64,000 bases of DNA from Stromatinia cepivora (taxonomy: Eukaryota > Ascomycota > Leotiomycetes > Helotiales > Sclerotiniaceae): positions 2,231,001-2,295,000 of the forward strand of contig RCTD01000004.1 in the NCBI GenBank assembly GCA_014898415.1, written 5' to 3'. Both the position numbers and the translations under genes were made by a program. Within the stretch, counting starts at the first letter, position 1. The number at the start of each line of letters is the position of its first letter. A model generated the notes under the pieces. That model saw only the letters and a program-made list of their open reading frames with translations. It was not told where the DNA came from and did no database searches. Below, in pieces: positions 36,701 to 47,818 of the stretch.

Positions 36701-38681
36701 CTATAAGCTTGTCAGATTTGCCTTTGACGTTATGAGGTCCGTTCTCAAGAAGCACGATAGTCTCCGAACACCTAGCAATCTCGCAGGCTTCATCCCAATC
36801 ATCGGCGACGCAGTCGATCAAGGAGAGGAGGAAATCAAGGTTGCGACTTTCAAATTGCTTAGTACAATTGTTAAGGTACCACTGAAAGTTGACGGTGATG
36901 GGACAAATCTTTACCGAGTCGCCACAGCTGAAGCTATCAAATGTATATCCAGATCTTCTTCGACCACCTCAGATATTGCTCAAGCTGCTCTGAAATTCAT
37001 CTCGGCTGTTTTGAGAGATCGTAAAGATGTTCCTGTTAAGGATAGATCAGTTGATGATATCCTAGAGAGAATGAAGGATGATATGACAGAGCCAGAGCGG
37101 CGCCATATTACATTTAATTTCTTGAGGGCTGTATTGGACTCCAAGGTTGAGACTGCCGTAGTATACGATATTCTTGACTACGTCGGTACAGTGATGGTAA
37201 CAAATGACGACAAAGATACCAGAGACTTGGCACGCGGTGCATATTTCCAGTTCCTTAGAGATTTCCCGCAGAAAAAAAGTCGGTGGACAAAGCAATTGGC
37301 ATTCATCGTCGCAAATTTGAAGTACGACAGGGAAGGTGGAAGATTATCCATACTGGAAGTCATTCACCTACTTTTATCGAAATCTTCGCATGACTTTGTT
37401 CAAGAAGTTTCTGCGACATGTTTCGTGCCATTGATCTTCGTTCTTGCAAATGATGACAGTGAGAAATGTCGCATAGCAGCCGGAGAAGTTCTCAAGGAGA
37501 TCTTCAAGAGAGCTGACCAGGAACGTATGACGACTTTTCTCACTCTCCTTCGATCATGGATCAAGCAAACCGAGAATACTTCAGTTGTTAGATTGGCCTT
37601 ACAAACCTATGGATTCTACTATAATTCCCAATCCGAAGTTGAAGATACAGATGTCAAAATCCTACTCGCATCTGTTTCGGAGACCATTGAACCAGCAAGC
37701 GATCATGAAGCAGACTGGGAATTAATCTATGCAGCCCTCCAACTTACAGCGACTATGTGTCAGAAATTTCCCGATACACTTTTCTCTTCTAAGACATCAG
37801 CTTTATGGTCAGCTGTACGAGTATGCTTATCATACCCTCATGCATGGGTTAAATTATCTGCATCGAGACTTACCAGCACATACTTTGCAGACTTTGCAAG
37901 AACTAATGCTGAAGCTGGCCTCGAAGGCTTGCCTCTTAAGGGATCCCGTGGCCTCAAACTCACTGGCGATGACATATCTGATTTCATTCGTCGCATAGTT
38001 GGAATGTTCAAAACGCCCGGACTTACCGAACTTCTTGCGGAAGAAATTGTCAAGAATCTCATCTTCCTTGGTCGCTGCGCCGGTTCCAATAATCTGAAAT
38101 GGAAATCTTCTCAAAAAGCCGACGCCGAAGAAGAAGAATTGGAAGCTGAGGTTGAAGATGAAGAAGAACCCGTTCAAAACACAGCTCTACAATATCTTTT
38201 TGGACGCTTATCATTCATATTAAGAAGAGAAACCTCACCACCCAGAGCATCCGCCTTAGTCCCTAAAACCTCCGCACTCCAACTCCTCCAAATCCTCAGC
38301 AGTAAACTTGAACCAGAATCCCTCATTCCATCCATCCGCACCATCATTCTTCCTCTACATAATCTAACTGATCCCTCAATCCCGATGCCCTATTCCACCG
38401 ACGATCTTTTCCGCAGTAATTACGAAGCGCTAAAGTTGTCCAGTGAAGAATTACTCGAGACATTGAAGAGGAAAGTTGGGACTCAGGAGTATTCCGACGC
38501 ATTGTTGAAGGTTAGAGAGGGGGTTAAGGAGAGGAGGGCTATGAGAAGTGGAAAGAGGAAGATTGCGGCGGTTAGTCAACCCGAGAGGTTTGGGGAGGAG
38601 AAGAGGAGGAAGGGGGAGAGGAAGAAGGAAAGGAGGAAGGAGAGGGGGGCCGAACATAGTAAGAAGAGGAATGTTTGGTAG
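30718..38681 (+). CDS. utp20: U3 snoRNP/small-subunit processome component Utp20
   Basis: Exons 30718-32111 and 32162-38681 (intron with a CTAAC branch site) give 2,637 residues, the size expected of this giant HEAT-repeat protein. Utp20 is needed in the nucleolus for early pre-rRNA cleavages and 18S rRNA production. Diagnostic sequence includes the N-terminal basic block MPVTTSGRIIKTRKGKKG followed by HQKNHRWESF, then alpha-helical repeats throughout (for example LPQILHFEDKIMGLFIKYM, RVPVAVIVVRLLKLLPQEK, ESRDLTRDTLVKICVLLGPS). Acidic spacers (NEEEDTSDSEAEFD; DAEEEELEAEVEDEEEP) and a very Lys/Arg-rich tail (GERKKERRKERG) fit nucleolar localisation. No truncation or frameshift seen. The many smaller frames across this gene are shadows. 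Confidence 0.95.
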
Positions 38682-39189
38682 TTTTGTGGTGCGATTAGTT
38701 GTGTGTAATTGTGGGGTTATGGATGAAAAGGGGCGTTGATGGGTGGGAAAATTGTATCCTACAAAGGAATTGATTAGCGTCGCATTTGAGAGTAGAATAC
38801 TAGTAATTATTCAATATATTTTTGATATTTTAAGAGGTGAAATCGTTATGTCAATTATATCGTGGATATGTTGACATGTGGATATGCTATATATACACAT
38901 ATTCTACATCGTTCCCTCCAATGACGCCAAAAACCCCTGTACAATATTCTCGTCCTTCTATATTCGAAGTTTTTGTGAGTGTCTAGTAATCCCTCGTGTC
39001 TTTCCCAATGTTTATTGTCTTTGAGGTTGCCTTGAAGGGTTTCGTCCTCTGAGACTTAGTCATTGGTCACCTATAATGCCTTCTGCATCGTATGCTATGC
39101 CAACAAACTTGCAAGACTTCCAATCCAGACCTGGCTCACAAGCATCCAGTAAACCTCTTCCATAGTCCTATTGTTATCCTTCCCACCTC
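38682..39189. other. intergenic between convergent utp20 and zim17
   Basis: 508 bp of 3' flanks for two convergent genes. An AT-rich patch at 38800-38900 is the likely place for polyadenylation signals. Nothing else seen. Confidence 0.5.
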
Positions 39190-39750
39190 CTAACTTGCCG
39201 GCCCACCAATCCCCGCATTCCCTTCCCCCTCCTTCCCCTCCTTCCCCTCCCCATCCTTCTTCCTCTCCGTCCTCGTCCCATCATTCCAAAACTCCAAATT
39301 CCCATCCTCACTCAACGTCCCCTTCTTAACAAGCATCCCCTGTTCCCTCATCAAATCCTCAATCGTTAATTTGCGATCGCCAAATATACCTAGATGATCG
39401 GATATTACATGACGGTTTTTACATGAGGGACAGGTGATGAGCACGGAGCCGGAATGGTAGCCTTGTTTTGATATGCGGTGCGTACTGCGGGCCGAGCAGG
39501 GTGTGCAGGTGAAGGTTAGGTCGTAGGAGGGCTGGGGGGCGCGGGGTGGAGAGGGGGTGGAGGAGGCACCTGGAGGGGAGGAGGTGAGGGGTTTGCTGGT
39601 GTATGGGCGGGTGGTGAGGTGTGTGTTGGGGGGGAAGAAGGATGTTTGTATGGGTTTTGAGGCGCAGATTCGAGGGGCTGCTTTGCAGGTTGTGTGGCGT
39701 GAGAGAGATAGAGTTCGAAAGGCTGAGAAGGGAGAGATTTTGAGAGACAT
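39190..39750 (-). CDS. zim17: DNL-type zinc-finger protein, mitochondrial Hsp70 escort
   Basis: A single 186-codon frame, start codon at 39750. The first about 60 residues are basic, hydroxylated and poor in acids (MSLKISPFSAFRTLSLSRHT), as in a mitochondrial presequence. A Pro/Ser linker follows, then the zinc finger with two CxxC pairs (TFTCTPCSAR and LITCPSCKNRHVI), then SDHLGIFGD in place of the usual D-N-L-G-W, and LTIEDLMREQG. Zim17/Hep1 keeps mitochondrial Hsp70 soluble during import and iron-sulfur cluster work. The C-terminal tail is a short Glu/Gly/Lys-rich low-complexity stretch. The opposite strand has long frames that are compositional shadows. Confidence 0.9.
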   Translation of the reverse strand: MSLKISPFSAFRTLSLSRHTTCKAAPRICASKPIQTSFFPPNTHLTTRPYTSKPLTSSPPGASSTPSPPRAPQPSYDLTFTCTPCSARSTHRISKQGYHSGSVLITCPSCKNRHVISDHLGIFGDRKLTIEDLMREQGMLVKKGTLSEDGNLEFWNDGTRTERKKDGEGKEGKEGEGNAGIGGPAS

Positions 39751-40713
39751 TGTTAAGTTTTGTTGTGCTTCTGAGGCTGGTTGTAATTCTTGGTTGGACG
39801 GAGAATAAAGGGCTTTGATTGGAGATTTGGAATCGCAGAATCTTCGAGTGTTTGGAGGAAGTTGTTTTGAGAGGGTTGAGAAAGTGGTTGGATGGAATGC
39901 GCGAAAAGTGTTTTTGAGTGAAAGCTTTTCTTGATGGAGTGGAAGTTTGGGGAAGGAAGGCTGCGGAATTTGGAGGGTTTGGTTTGGGAAAGGTTATGTT
40001 TCACCGCCTTTTAGAAATTATTCTGCCGGAGATGATGAAGCATAAGGCTATGAAAGAGCTAGAAGAAACACAACTAGAAGAGCTGAAAAAGGTCCAATGC
40101 GTCAGGCTGTATTCGAAGCTTTTTGAACTTTACGTGACATACCGTTAGTACCCGCTAGAACCGTATAAGTCTCACAAGATTCTTTTAGATGATTTTATAC
40201 ACCCGAGATGCGGTTTTAAGGTGTGTACGCTTATGATTTGATTCACCGCCTTCACTATCAAGGATTAGTGCGTGTATGAAAAGGATGATCTAGTTGGTGG
40301 CAGAATGATGGTGACTAAACTAAACTCAGGGCAATAAAATACGGCAGTAGTTAATCCGAATCCGACACTATACACTATTCACAGTCTCGAACTGGTTCGA
40401 AGCCTTGAATCTTCAAGAACTGTTCATTATTTTGCCTTCTTAAGAACCGATTTTTTTGTTTCTTATCTTTTTGCAGCCAAACACATTCTCTCGGATTTTC
40501 TGCAACATATCAAAATTCTACTACCTCATTTGTTTATTATCTGCCTTGACGGAATTATATGGCAATTATCGAAGCCTTAATCTTGTCGAACCCCGCGCCG
40601 CGCCATACAATATCGAGGGAATTTCGACTATTTGCAGTACTGGCGATTCAGCATAACGGTACTTTCATCTTGAGGGACTGAAAGACTCAAGAGAAAGCCG
40701 AATATTCTCGAAG
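39751..40713. other. intergenic upstream of zim17 and cul3
   Basis: About 960 bp between divergent genes. Small frames (39918-40148 plus, 39753-40004 minus) overlap each other and show no motif. No RNA gene seen. Confidence 0.4.
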
Positions 40714-43603
40714 ATGATTTCAGGACGTGGTAGAGCGAGAATTCGTGCGCCTCGTAGGGTATGTGATTCACTTCTTTTTCACTTCAATATTTCATACTCT
40801 TCTCTTGCGAACGATACTACATCCATAAATACATTCAAATAAAACTTCAGAACTTCATTTGTGCAGAACTTCATTTGTGCAAAACTTCAGTATCGAGTAA
40901 TCAAAGATGGCTCCTCCTCAAGCACAGTCATTTGATGCTGCGATTGCTTATGCCTTGAATACAAGTCAGCTGGTAGTCTACCCTGCAGCATATTTTCTTT
41001 AATGGCAATATCTATGTCCTTTTTTCATCCCTTGGCTGACTAGTTCTGTTCTTTTACAAATAGGCTTTCGGACGCGCTGGAGTACAAAATGAATTCGATA
41101 TTCAATGGGATATTTTACAAAATGCCCTTCAAGAGATTCACGAAAAGAACGCTGGAACACTCTCCTTCGAACAACTCTATCGAGCATCTTATAAAATCGT
41201 CTTGAAGAAAGAAGGAGATTTACTTTATGATAGGGTCAAGGTTTTCGAGGAACAATGGTTTGCTGGAAAAGTGATGCCGGATATTAGGAAACTCATTACT
41301 ACAAACTTGGTTAACGTCGCTACCGGTGGAGTTTCTGGAACCGCTGCAAACGAACGAAGACTTACTGGCGAACAATTTTTGGAAGGATTGAAAGCTTCAT
41401 GGACAGATCATAATGTTTGTATGAGTATGACAACAGATGTACTCATGTACATGGATCGTGTGTATTGTGGCGACAATCGTAAGGCTTCCATTTACACCAC
41501 TGCCATGGGCCTCTTCCGAGATCATATTCTTCGTTCACCACTCCTAGAAAATTCAAGCATCATCACTTTCGATATTCTGAATTCGGTTATATTGGATCAA
41601 ATTGGAATGGAGAGAGAAGGAGATGTCATCAATAGACATTTGATTCGTTCTGTTATCTATATGCTAGAAGGTCTCTATGAAACCGACGAGGAGGACGAGA
41701 GTGACAAGTTATATCTTACTGTCTTTGAACCTGCATTTTTGGCGGCCAGCAGGAGGTTCTACCAAACCGAATGTCAAACATTGTTGAGGGATTCTCCTGC
41801 TAGTACTTGGCTACGTCAAACGAAGAGGCGCCTAGATGAGGAATCTGATAGGTGTGATACGACTATAGCAAGTTTCACAATCAAGAAGATTCATAAAGTT
41901 GTTGAGCAAGAATTGATCAGCAGTCATCTGAATGAATTCCTTGCAATGGAGGGAAGTGGTTTGCAGGCAATGATTGAAAATGACCGATATGATGATTTGA
42001 CCATTTTATATCAACTTATTAGCCGCATAGATCCAAGCAGAGAACCGCTGAAGGTCGCACTACAAGCCCGTGTGGTACAACTAGGGTTGGAAATCAACAA
42101 AATAATCTCTAATGGTGATTTCGGCGGTCCTGTGGCAGCAGAAGATAACAAACCTGAAGCAGAGGAGGAAGACGCGGAAGGTTCAAAGAAGAAGGTCAAA
42201 CCAATGAATGCTGCTGCGAAGCAAACTCTTGCGGCCATCAAGTGGGTTGATGAGGTTTTACGATTGAAGGATAAGTTTGACAGTATGTGGAAGACGTGCT
42301 TTATGGAAGATCTCATCCTACAAACAGCTATTACTAAAAGCTTTTCTGATTTCATTAATCTCTTCGATCGATGTTCCGAGTTCGTCTCCTTGTTCATTGA
42401 TGACAACCTCAAGCGTGGAATCAAGGGTAAAACCGAGCTTGAGATTGATGAAGTTCTGGACAAGGCCACTACTTTACTTCGATATATTCAGGATAAAGAC
42501 ATGTTTGAGAGATATTACAAGAAGCATCTTGCAAAGCGTTTACTACTCAACAAGTCTGAAAGTACTGACGTTGAGAAGCAAATGATTTCAAGGATGAAAC
42601 TAGAAATTGGCAATTCATTTACGACAAAACTGGAGGGCATGTTTAAGGACATTACAATGTCTGAAGAACTTACTTCTAATTATCGCAACCACATTAATAA
42701 TCTCGGAGATAAGGATAAGAACCAAATCGAGTTGTCTGCTATTGTTCTCTCTACGAATTGTTGGCCTACGGAAATCATCGGTGGCATCCCATCGCAAGAG
42801 GAAGGTCCTCGACAATCTTGCAATTGGCCTCCTCAAATGCAAAAGTTGCAAGATTCATTCAAAGCATTTTATCTCAAAGATCGCAATGGTCGAATGTTAA
42901 CCTGGTTAGGGAATCTAGGAAATGCCGATATTCGATGTAATTTTCCAGCCATTCCAGGTGAGACGGGGGCGAAGGGCAGGGAGCGGAAGTACGAATTGAA
43001 TGTCAATACTCATGGCATGATCATTTTGATGCTTTTCAATGATTTGCAGGATGGACAAGAATTGTCGTATGAGGAAATACAACAACGTTTGAATATTACC
43101 GATAAAGATTTACCACGTGCTCTAATGCAACTATCTGGTCCACCAAAATCTCGGGTTCTCCTTAAGAAGCCTGGGAAACCTAACGAATTACCTAAAATGG
43201 GCGATGTTTTTACATTCAATAGCTCTTTCGTCAGCAAAACTGTCAAGATTAAAGTTCAACCGATGGGTGGACAGTCGAGTAAGGTTGAAGGAGCCGATGA
43301 AAGAAGACAGACTGAGGAAAGAAATGATGAGCATAGAGGAAGTGTCATGGACACGGTCATTGTGAGAATTATGAAGTAAGTTTTAATTTGCCTAATTGTA
43401 ATATGATGTTCCATACTAACAATAACAGGGCACGTAAGGAATGTCCTCATCAACAACTTGTCGCCGAAGTCATCTCTCAACTTTCACAACGCTTCCAGCC
43501 AAATATAAACATGATGAAACGAAGAATAGAAAGTCTTATTGAACGAGAATATCTGGAAAGAATCGAAGACGCTAATATTCCAACGTACCGGTATTTGGCT
43601 TGA
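40714..43603 (+). CDS. cul3: cullin-3, scaffold of a CUL3-RING ubiquitin ligase
   Basis: Exons 40714-40758, 41064-43375 and 43429-43603 give 843 residues. Exon 1 codes for the typical MISGRGRARIRAPRR start; exon 2 holds the cullin repeats (FDIQWDILQNALQEIHEKN, then LSFEQLYRASYKIVLKKEG) and the cullin homology domain (FERYYKKHLAKRLL, MKLEIGNSFTTKLEGMFKDI, LSTNCWP). The last exon completes the winged helix with the neddylation site IVRIMK-ARK. CUL3 joins a RING protein (Rbx1) to BTB adaptors for substrate ubiquitination. The 305-nt first intron contains a 66-nt phase-0 ORF from ATG 40907 (MAPPQAQSFDAAIAYALNTS...) that could be an alternative first or cassette exon. The second intron splits the codon of the NEDD8-acceptor lysine. 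Confidence 0.93.
40849..40880. repeat. perfect 16-bp tandem duplication in cul3 intron 1
   Basis: AGAACTTCATTTGTGC occurs twice without a gap (40849-40864 and 40865-40880), flanked on both sides by AAAACTTCAG (40841-40850 and 40881-40890). Confidence 0.95.
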
Positions 43604-44219
43604 TCTTCTCAGCTATTTCTTTCTACCGAAAATTTTATGTGTATTTCGCTGGATGGAATAGGTTCGTGGAATGGATTCGGGATATTTTTGGGATATATTT
43701 TGCTTCTCCTTAACATTCGACTTGACTTGATATGTCATGGCATTGCTTGCGAATGTTGCTTTCGACTGGAGCTAGGGTGTGGAAAAAAGGAATGGTATGA
43801 ATGGATGAATGAATGGCTTTACTGGCGTACTCTAGGGTTGGGAATGACATCAGATAAGATTAATTACATGATATGATAACGATGAACTTTGAGCAAAAAG
43901 GAAAACTGGGAGACAAGATGAGTTTAGTTGAGATGATTGATGATATACAATGGCTAGGCTCGGAGTGTAGCATATTTAGGAAAGGGCGTTAGGTTTACAT
44001 GTGCTTTGGATCTATTTGATAGTATAAGTCGAGCTAGTGGAGTTCATAGATGGGTTTAGTGGGAAAGAGGAAGAGGAGCTTGAGTGGGAGGGTGAGATGG
44101 CGGAGTGAGGGGAGTGAGGGGATGGAGTGAGAGAGTGAAGTGAGTGATGGAAAGGAGAGGAATGAGATAATATATCAAAGAAGTAGATAAATAAACCAAA
44201 ATTTCAGTATAGTATACGG
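43604..44219. other. 3' flank of cul3, nothing recognised
   Basis: A short frame at 43637-43876 has no homology I recognise and lies in the probable 3' untranslated region. A GAGTGAGGGGAGTGAGGGGATGGAGTG purine-rich patch lies near 44100. Confidence 0.4.
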
Positions 44220-44739
44220 TAAATTACTCTCATACTAGACATTAGAAATGAAGTAAATTACTTTCATACTCATTATATTAACCTTATTTTATTTTTATAC
44301 ATCTTCGAATTGTGTCTATTTTACTCATATTATTTATATTCTAATCAGAAATAATTAGATTCTATATCTCGAATTTAGAATTTAGATAGATTTTCTTGGT
44401 ATTTTTTGGGGTATTTTTTGAGGGGGGGAGAGTTTGAAAAAGGAAAGAATAAAAGAAAGGGGGGATAAAAGGGAGAGGAGAAAAAGGAAAGAAGGGAAAA
44501 GGGAAGAGGGGGAAAAGGGAAAAGGGGAAGAGGGGAGAGGGGGTAGAATTTATAGTGGTAGTATAAAGACTGGTATTGTTTATGGTGGGAGGGTAGGTAG
44601 AATCTAGATTTTCGAGACAGAATCCACAACATAGAATCTAGAGGATAAATTCCAGATTAGATTCTAAGTAGAAGAAAAATTAAAAGATTAAATTAAATAG
44701 GTTCAATTTTTGTAGTATGAAAGTAATTCATTTCATACT
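44220..44739. mobile_element. inverted-repeat element (MITE-like) with internal purine tract
   Basis: AATTACTTTCATACT at 44256-44270 recurs exactly as its reverse complement at 44714-44728. A second, slightly changed left copy lies at 44222-44236. The right copy is itself part of a small palindrome (44714-44739). The interior is AT-rich with a homopurine run on the plus strand (about 44448-44545) and repeated GAATCTAGA/TAGATTCTA phrases. It is non-coding and about 520 bp, compatible with a non-autonomous DNA element. No target-site duplication could be assigned. Confidence 0.5.
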
Positions 44740-44800
44740 TAGCGATGTGAGAATATTTTATCGTATTTATTATGGGTAGTTATCTATCGATCTAAATAGT

Positions 44801-46959
44801 TTAAATCCCTTGTTTAAATCTGCTCCAAGCGAAATTAGTAGTTAGGGTTAATTGGCGTCCTGCTTCTTTGAGTTCTTGTTCATCTTTAATTTCGTTTTCG
44901 TTTTCGTTTTCACTTTCGTTTACTCTATTGACCCGTTTCTCACCATCCAGCACATCCCCCCCACCAAACGGCACCCAATCCACCTCGCAAACCGTCCCCC
45001 TATCCGGCAACGCCCCCTCTTGAAAATACGCACGGATAATCTTCGCAGTACATATCGACGGAGCTGTTAAACTCGTATGACCGTATGAATTCTGGGTTAA
45101 TACTATGGATCCAGGGAAGCCTTGCGCGTTGGACAGGGCGCTGCGGAGTGGTGTGACGTTATCGGCAAGGTTGGCGATGTAGAGAATTGGGTGGGAGGTG
45201 GTGGCTTGGAAGGGTCCTGGGGTGGTTTTGGGTTAGTGTGGGGATTTGAGGGGGAAAAGGGGAGAGGGGTTAATATGGTATGATGGGATGGGATGGGATG
45301 GATGGAAGGAGATGGGAAATGAGTTACCGGTATATCTCCATTTAGACACTACGTTCCATCCCACGCACGACATTCTCACTTCTACATTTGTAGCTCCTGC
45401 TATCGATGCCCCTTCCATAAGTGTATCCGCATAAGTTTTAAATTCCGAAACGGTTTCATTCATGATTCCTCCATCGGAGCACATAACAGCAGCCATAGCA
45501 TCATCCGTTCCTTCCACATCTTCTTGATCTGGGGCTGGAAATCCATTATTACAAGTATCGCATTCGCAGGTAAAGGGTTCGCGTAAACCGAATGTAGAGA
45601 TGAAATTGAGAAAGGGGATTCCGTCACCCGTTTCGAGGGAGAGGAGAACGTTTGCTAGAGGGGGGAAGAGTAGGATGGGTCGGTAGAGTGAGCTGGAGAT
45701 TAGTCGTTTGAGGGAGGTGTATGTTATTATTTCCGGGAGGAGGGTGGGGTCTGATGAAGGGACGATTATGGGGTGGGTTTCTAGGACGGTGAGGAGATCT
45801 TTTAGGCGGGTGGAAATTTGGGAGGGGGTGGGCGAGTAGAAGGCGCAGTTGGTGGGGCCAGATGCGTGGCAGTAGTGGTAGAATGCTTCCATTACTTTGT
45901 CGGAGTCGTGGAGGAAGGAGGTATGGGTGTTGGTTGACCATTCGAGGTAGTCTACATTGCCTATATTGAGTTTAGTGATGATGATAGGATACTGTCACGA
46001 ATTACATCGTAGTTTTAGAATCACAAAATGAAATACTAGATACATACCATCACTCACCATTCTCTCCACCCTATCCGGATACATCGTCGCAAACACACCC
46101 CCCAAAAATGTCCCATAACTAAACCCCCAATATCTCATCTTCTCCGTCCCACTCTTCTCCATAATCTCAAGCATATCACGTGCCACACTCGTCGTACTCA
46201 CAAACTTCAATAACGATTCCTCTCCTCTGGCTTCCGCTTCTCGATTCATATTCTCCTGACAAGTATGTGACAGAGCACTCGCTCTCGCATACGCATCATA
46301 CAGCACCCCCGGATGCGAATCCACAAGTCCTACATTACCTAATTTCCATATTTGGGAATTTTGTTTCGAGGCCCAACAGTTTATGAGAGGGGTGGAGGCA
46401 CCTACTCCTCGCGGATCAAAACTTATGATATCGTGGTTTTGGCCGATGATCTTTTGGAGATTATGTCCATTTTTTCGTAGGGAAAAAATTCCCGAGCCGC
46501 CTGGTCCTCCTGGGTTGGTGAAGACTGGTCCGTGGTAATCAGTGAGGTTTGTGGCGGAGAGTTTTATGATGGCTAGGGAGATTTTGGAGGGGTTGGAAGT
46601 ATTAAGCCAGTCTAGTGGTAAGGAGAGACGGGCGCATTGGAAAGTATCATAGCACGAGTGCCAAATAAGATCTTGGCTTGGTTCGACCTGATAGTAGATA
46701 AGTACCGGTATATGAGAGTTGGAGAAAGAGAAGAACTTACATCTGACCATCGCCAAGTAGCTTTCGCGATAGTTGGAGATAGATTATTCAACTCGAGGTT
46801 TGCGGGAGATAGTAGATGGGATGGGATACCATAATGCCAAATTGAGAGGATGAACGTGCCAAGAAAGAAGGCGGAATAGAATTTTAGTAATGAGGATCCT
46901 TGATATTGATTTGATGAAGTTGTGATCTTGGGTAACTCTATCACCTTTTCGATGGCCAT
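44801..46959 (-). CDS. S33-type alpha/beta-hydrolase (TAP-like peptidase), membrane-anchored
   Basis: Exons 46959-46741, 46687-46048, 45960-45328 and 45216-44801 give 635 residues. Residues about 23-45 are a hydrophobic signal anchor (LLKFYSAFFLGTFILSIWHY). The hydrolase fold shows FQCARLSLPLDW, the oxyanion loop NPGGPGGSG, FDPRGVGAS, and the nucleophile elbow GFSYGTFLGG. The C-terminal TAP-like part carries the likely catalytic Asp in LADNVTPL and His in SYGHTS. Relatives are tripeptidyl or prolyl aminopeptidases and esterases, so the substrate is uncertain. Cysteine-rich FTCECDTCNNG suggests disulfides in a secretory-pathway lumen. The tail has a NENENEN stretch. It is divergent from the Zn2Cys6 regulator at 47819. 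Confidence 0.85.
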
Positions 46960-47818
46960 TACAGATGTTGATGCAGTAACATGTCGAGGACCGTTCAGAT
47001 GGGAGTGTTACTGATATGGGGAAATCTGGTATTGTCGTTATATTGGTTGGAGCCTTGCATGATAATCCCTTTGGATCATTGGAGACAGTGATAACGTTTC
47101 AATAGCCAATACGATTTTTGCCAATAATAAGACTTACAAGATACTAATCATAGTTTCAGGGAAGATCAGTAAGGTTATCCTGCACATCTTTAATCTGGAA
47201 GGTGTGAATGGTAGAATAATACTCTTGGGTATCTAGATAGGGAGTGTATAGTAAACTTCCAGTAAGATTCATTCACCGTTTTTCGGGTGTTTACTTGCAT
47301 TTGAGACTTTGTAGGGAATAGCTGAGGTTAGATTCAGCTACCTACTAATAATTATCTTCATGACCTGTTTGGACCATCAAATAGTTGTTTCACCCACCCA
47401 CTTCAACCCGTGACACCTTCACTTGGAACAGATAAGAATGATAAGAAAGTGTGGATATTCATGGATAGCTGCATAAATCGGAAAATAAATTGAAAATAGT
47501 TTCTTAATTAAGTAAGGCGAGCCGATATGAAGTTTCATTCTCGTGTCCAGCTACTTTTTCATCTGAAAAATAAATCATACACACCTAATGAGATAGATAT
47601 GTACCCGATATTCGAATGAATGGTGTCGATATTAGCCTATATCCCTACTCTCTCATCTGATTTGACGATACGATATTTATGATAGAGAAAGGCGTTACGA
47701 ATATGACATACAGAGAGTCATGAGTCTGTGATCATGATATTGGTTTTTATATGTGTATCACAATGTGTATCGGGAAATCATTTATGCAAGCATCCACCCA
47801 CCACTCTCCTCGTACCCG
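46960..47818. promoter_or_regulatory. divergent intergenic region between hydrolase and Zn2Cys6 regulator
   Basis: 859 bp separate the two start codons. Both promoters lie here. I did not find a convincing inverted CGG pair that would mark a Zn2Cys6 site, so co-regulation is only inferred from arrangement. Confidence 0.4.

Noticed and set aside
39557..40148. Forward frames over and beyond the zim17 gene
   Set aside because: First is antisense to a Pro-rich segment; the second has no motif and overlaps an equally unsupported reverse frame.
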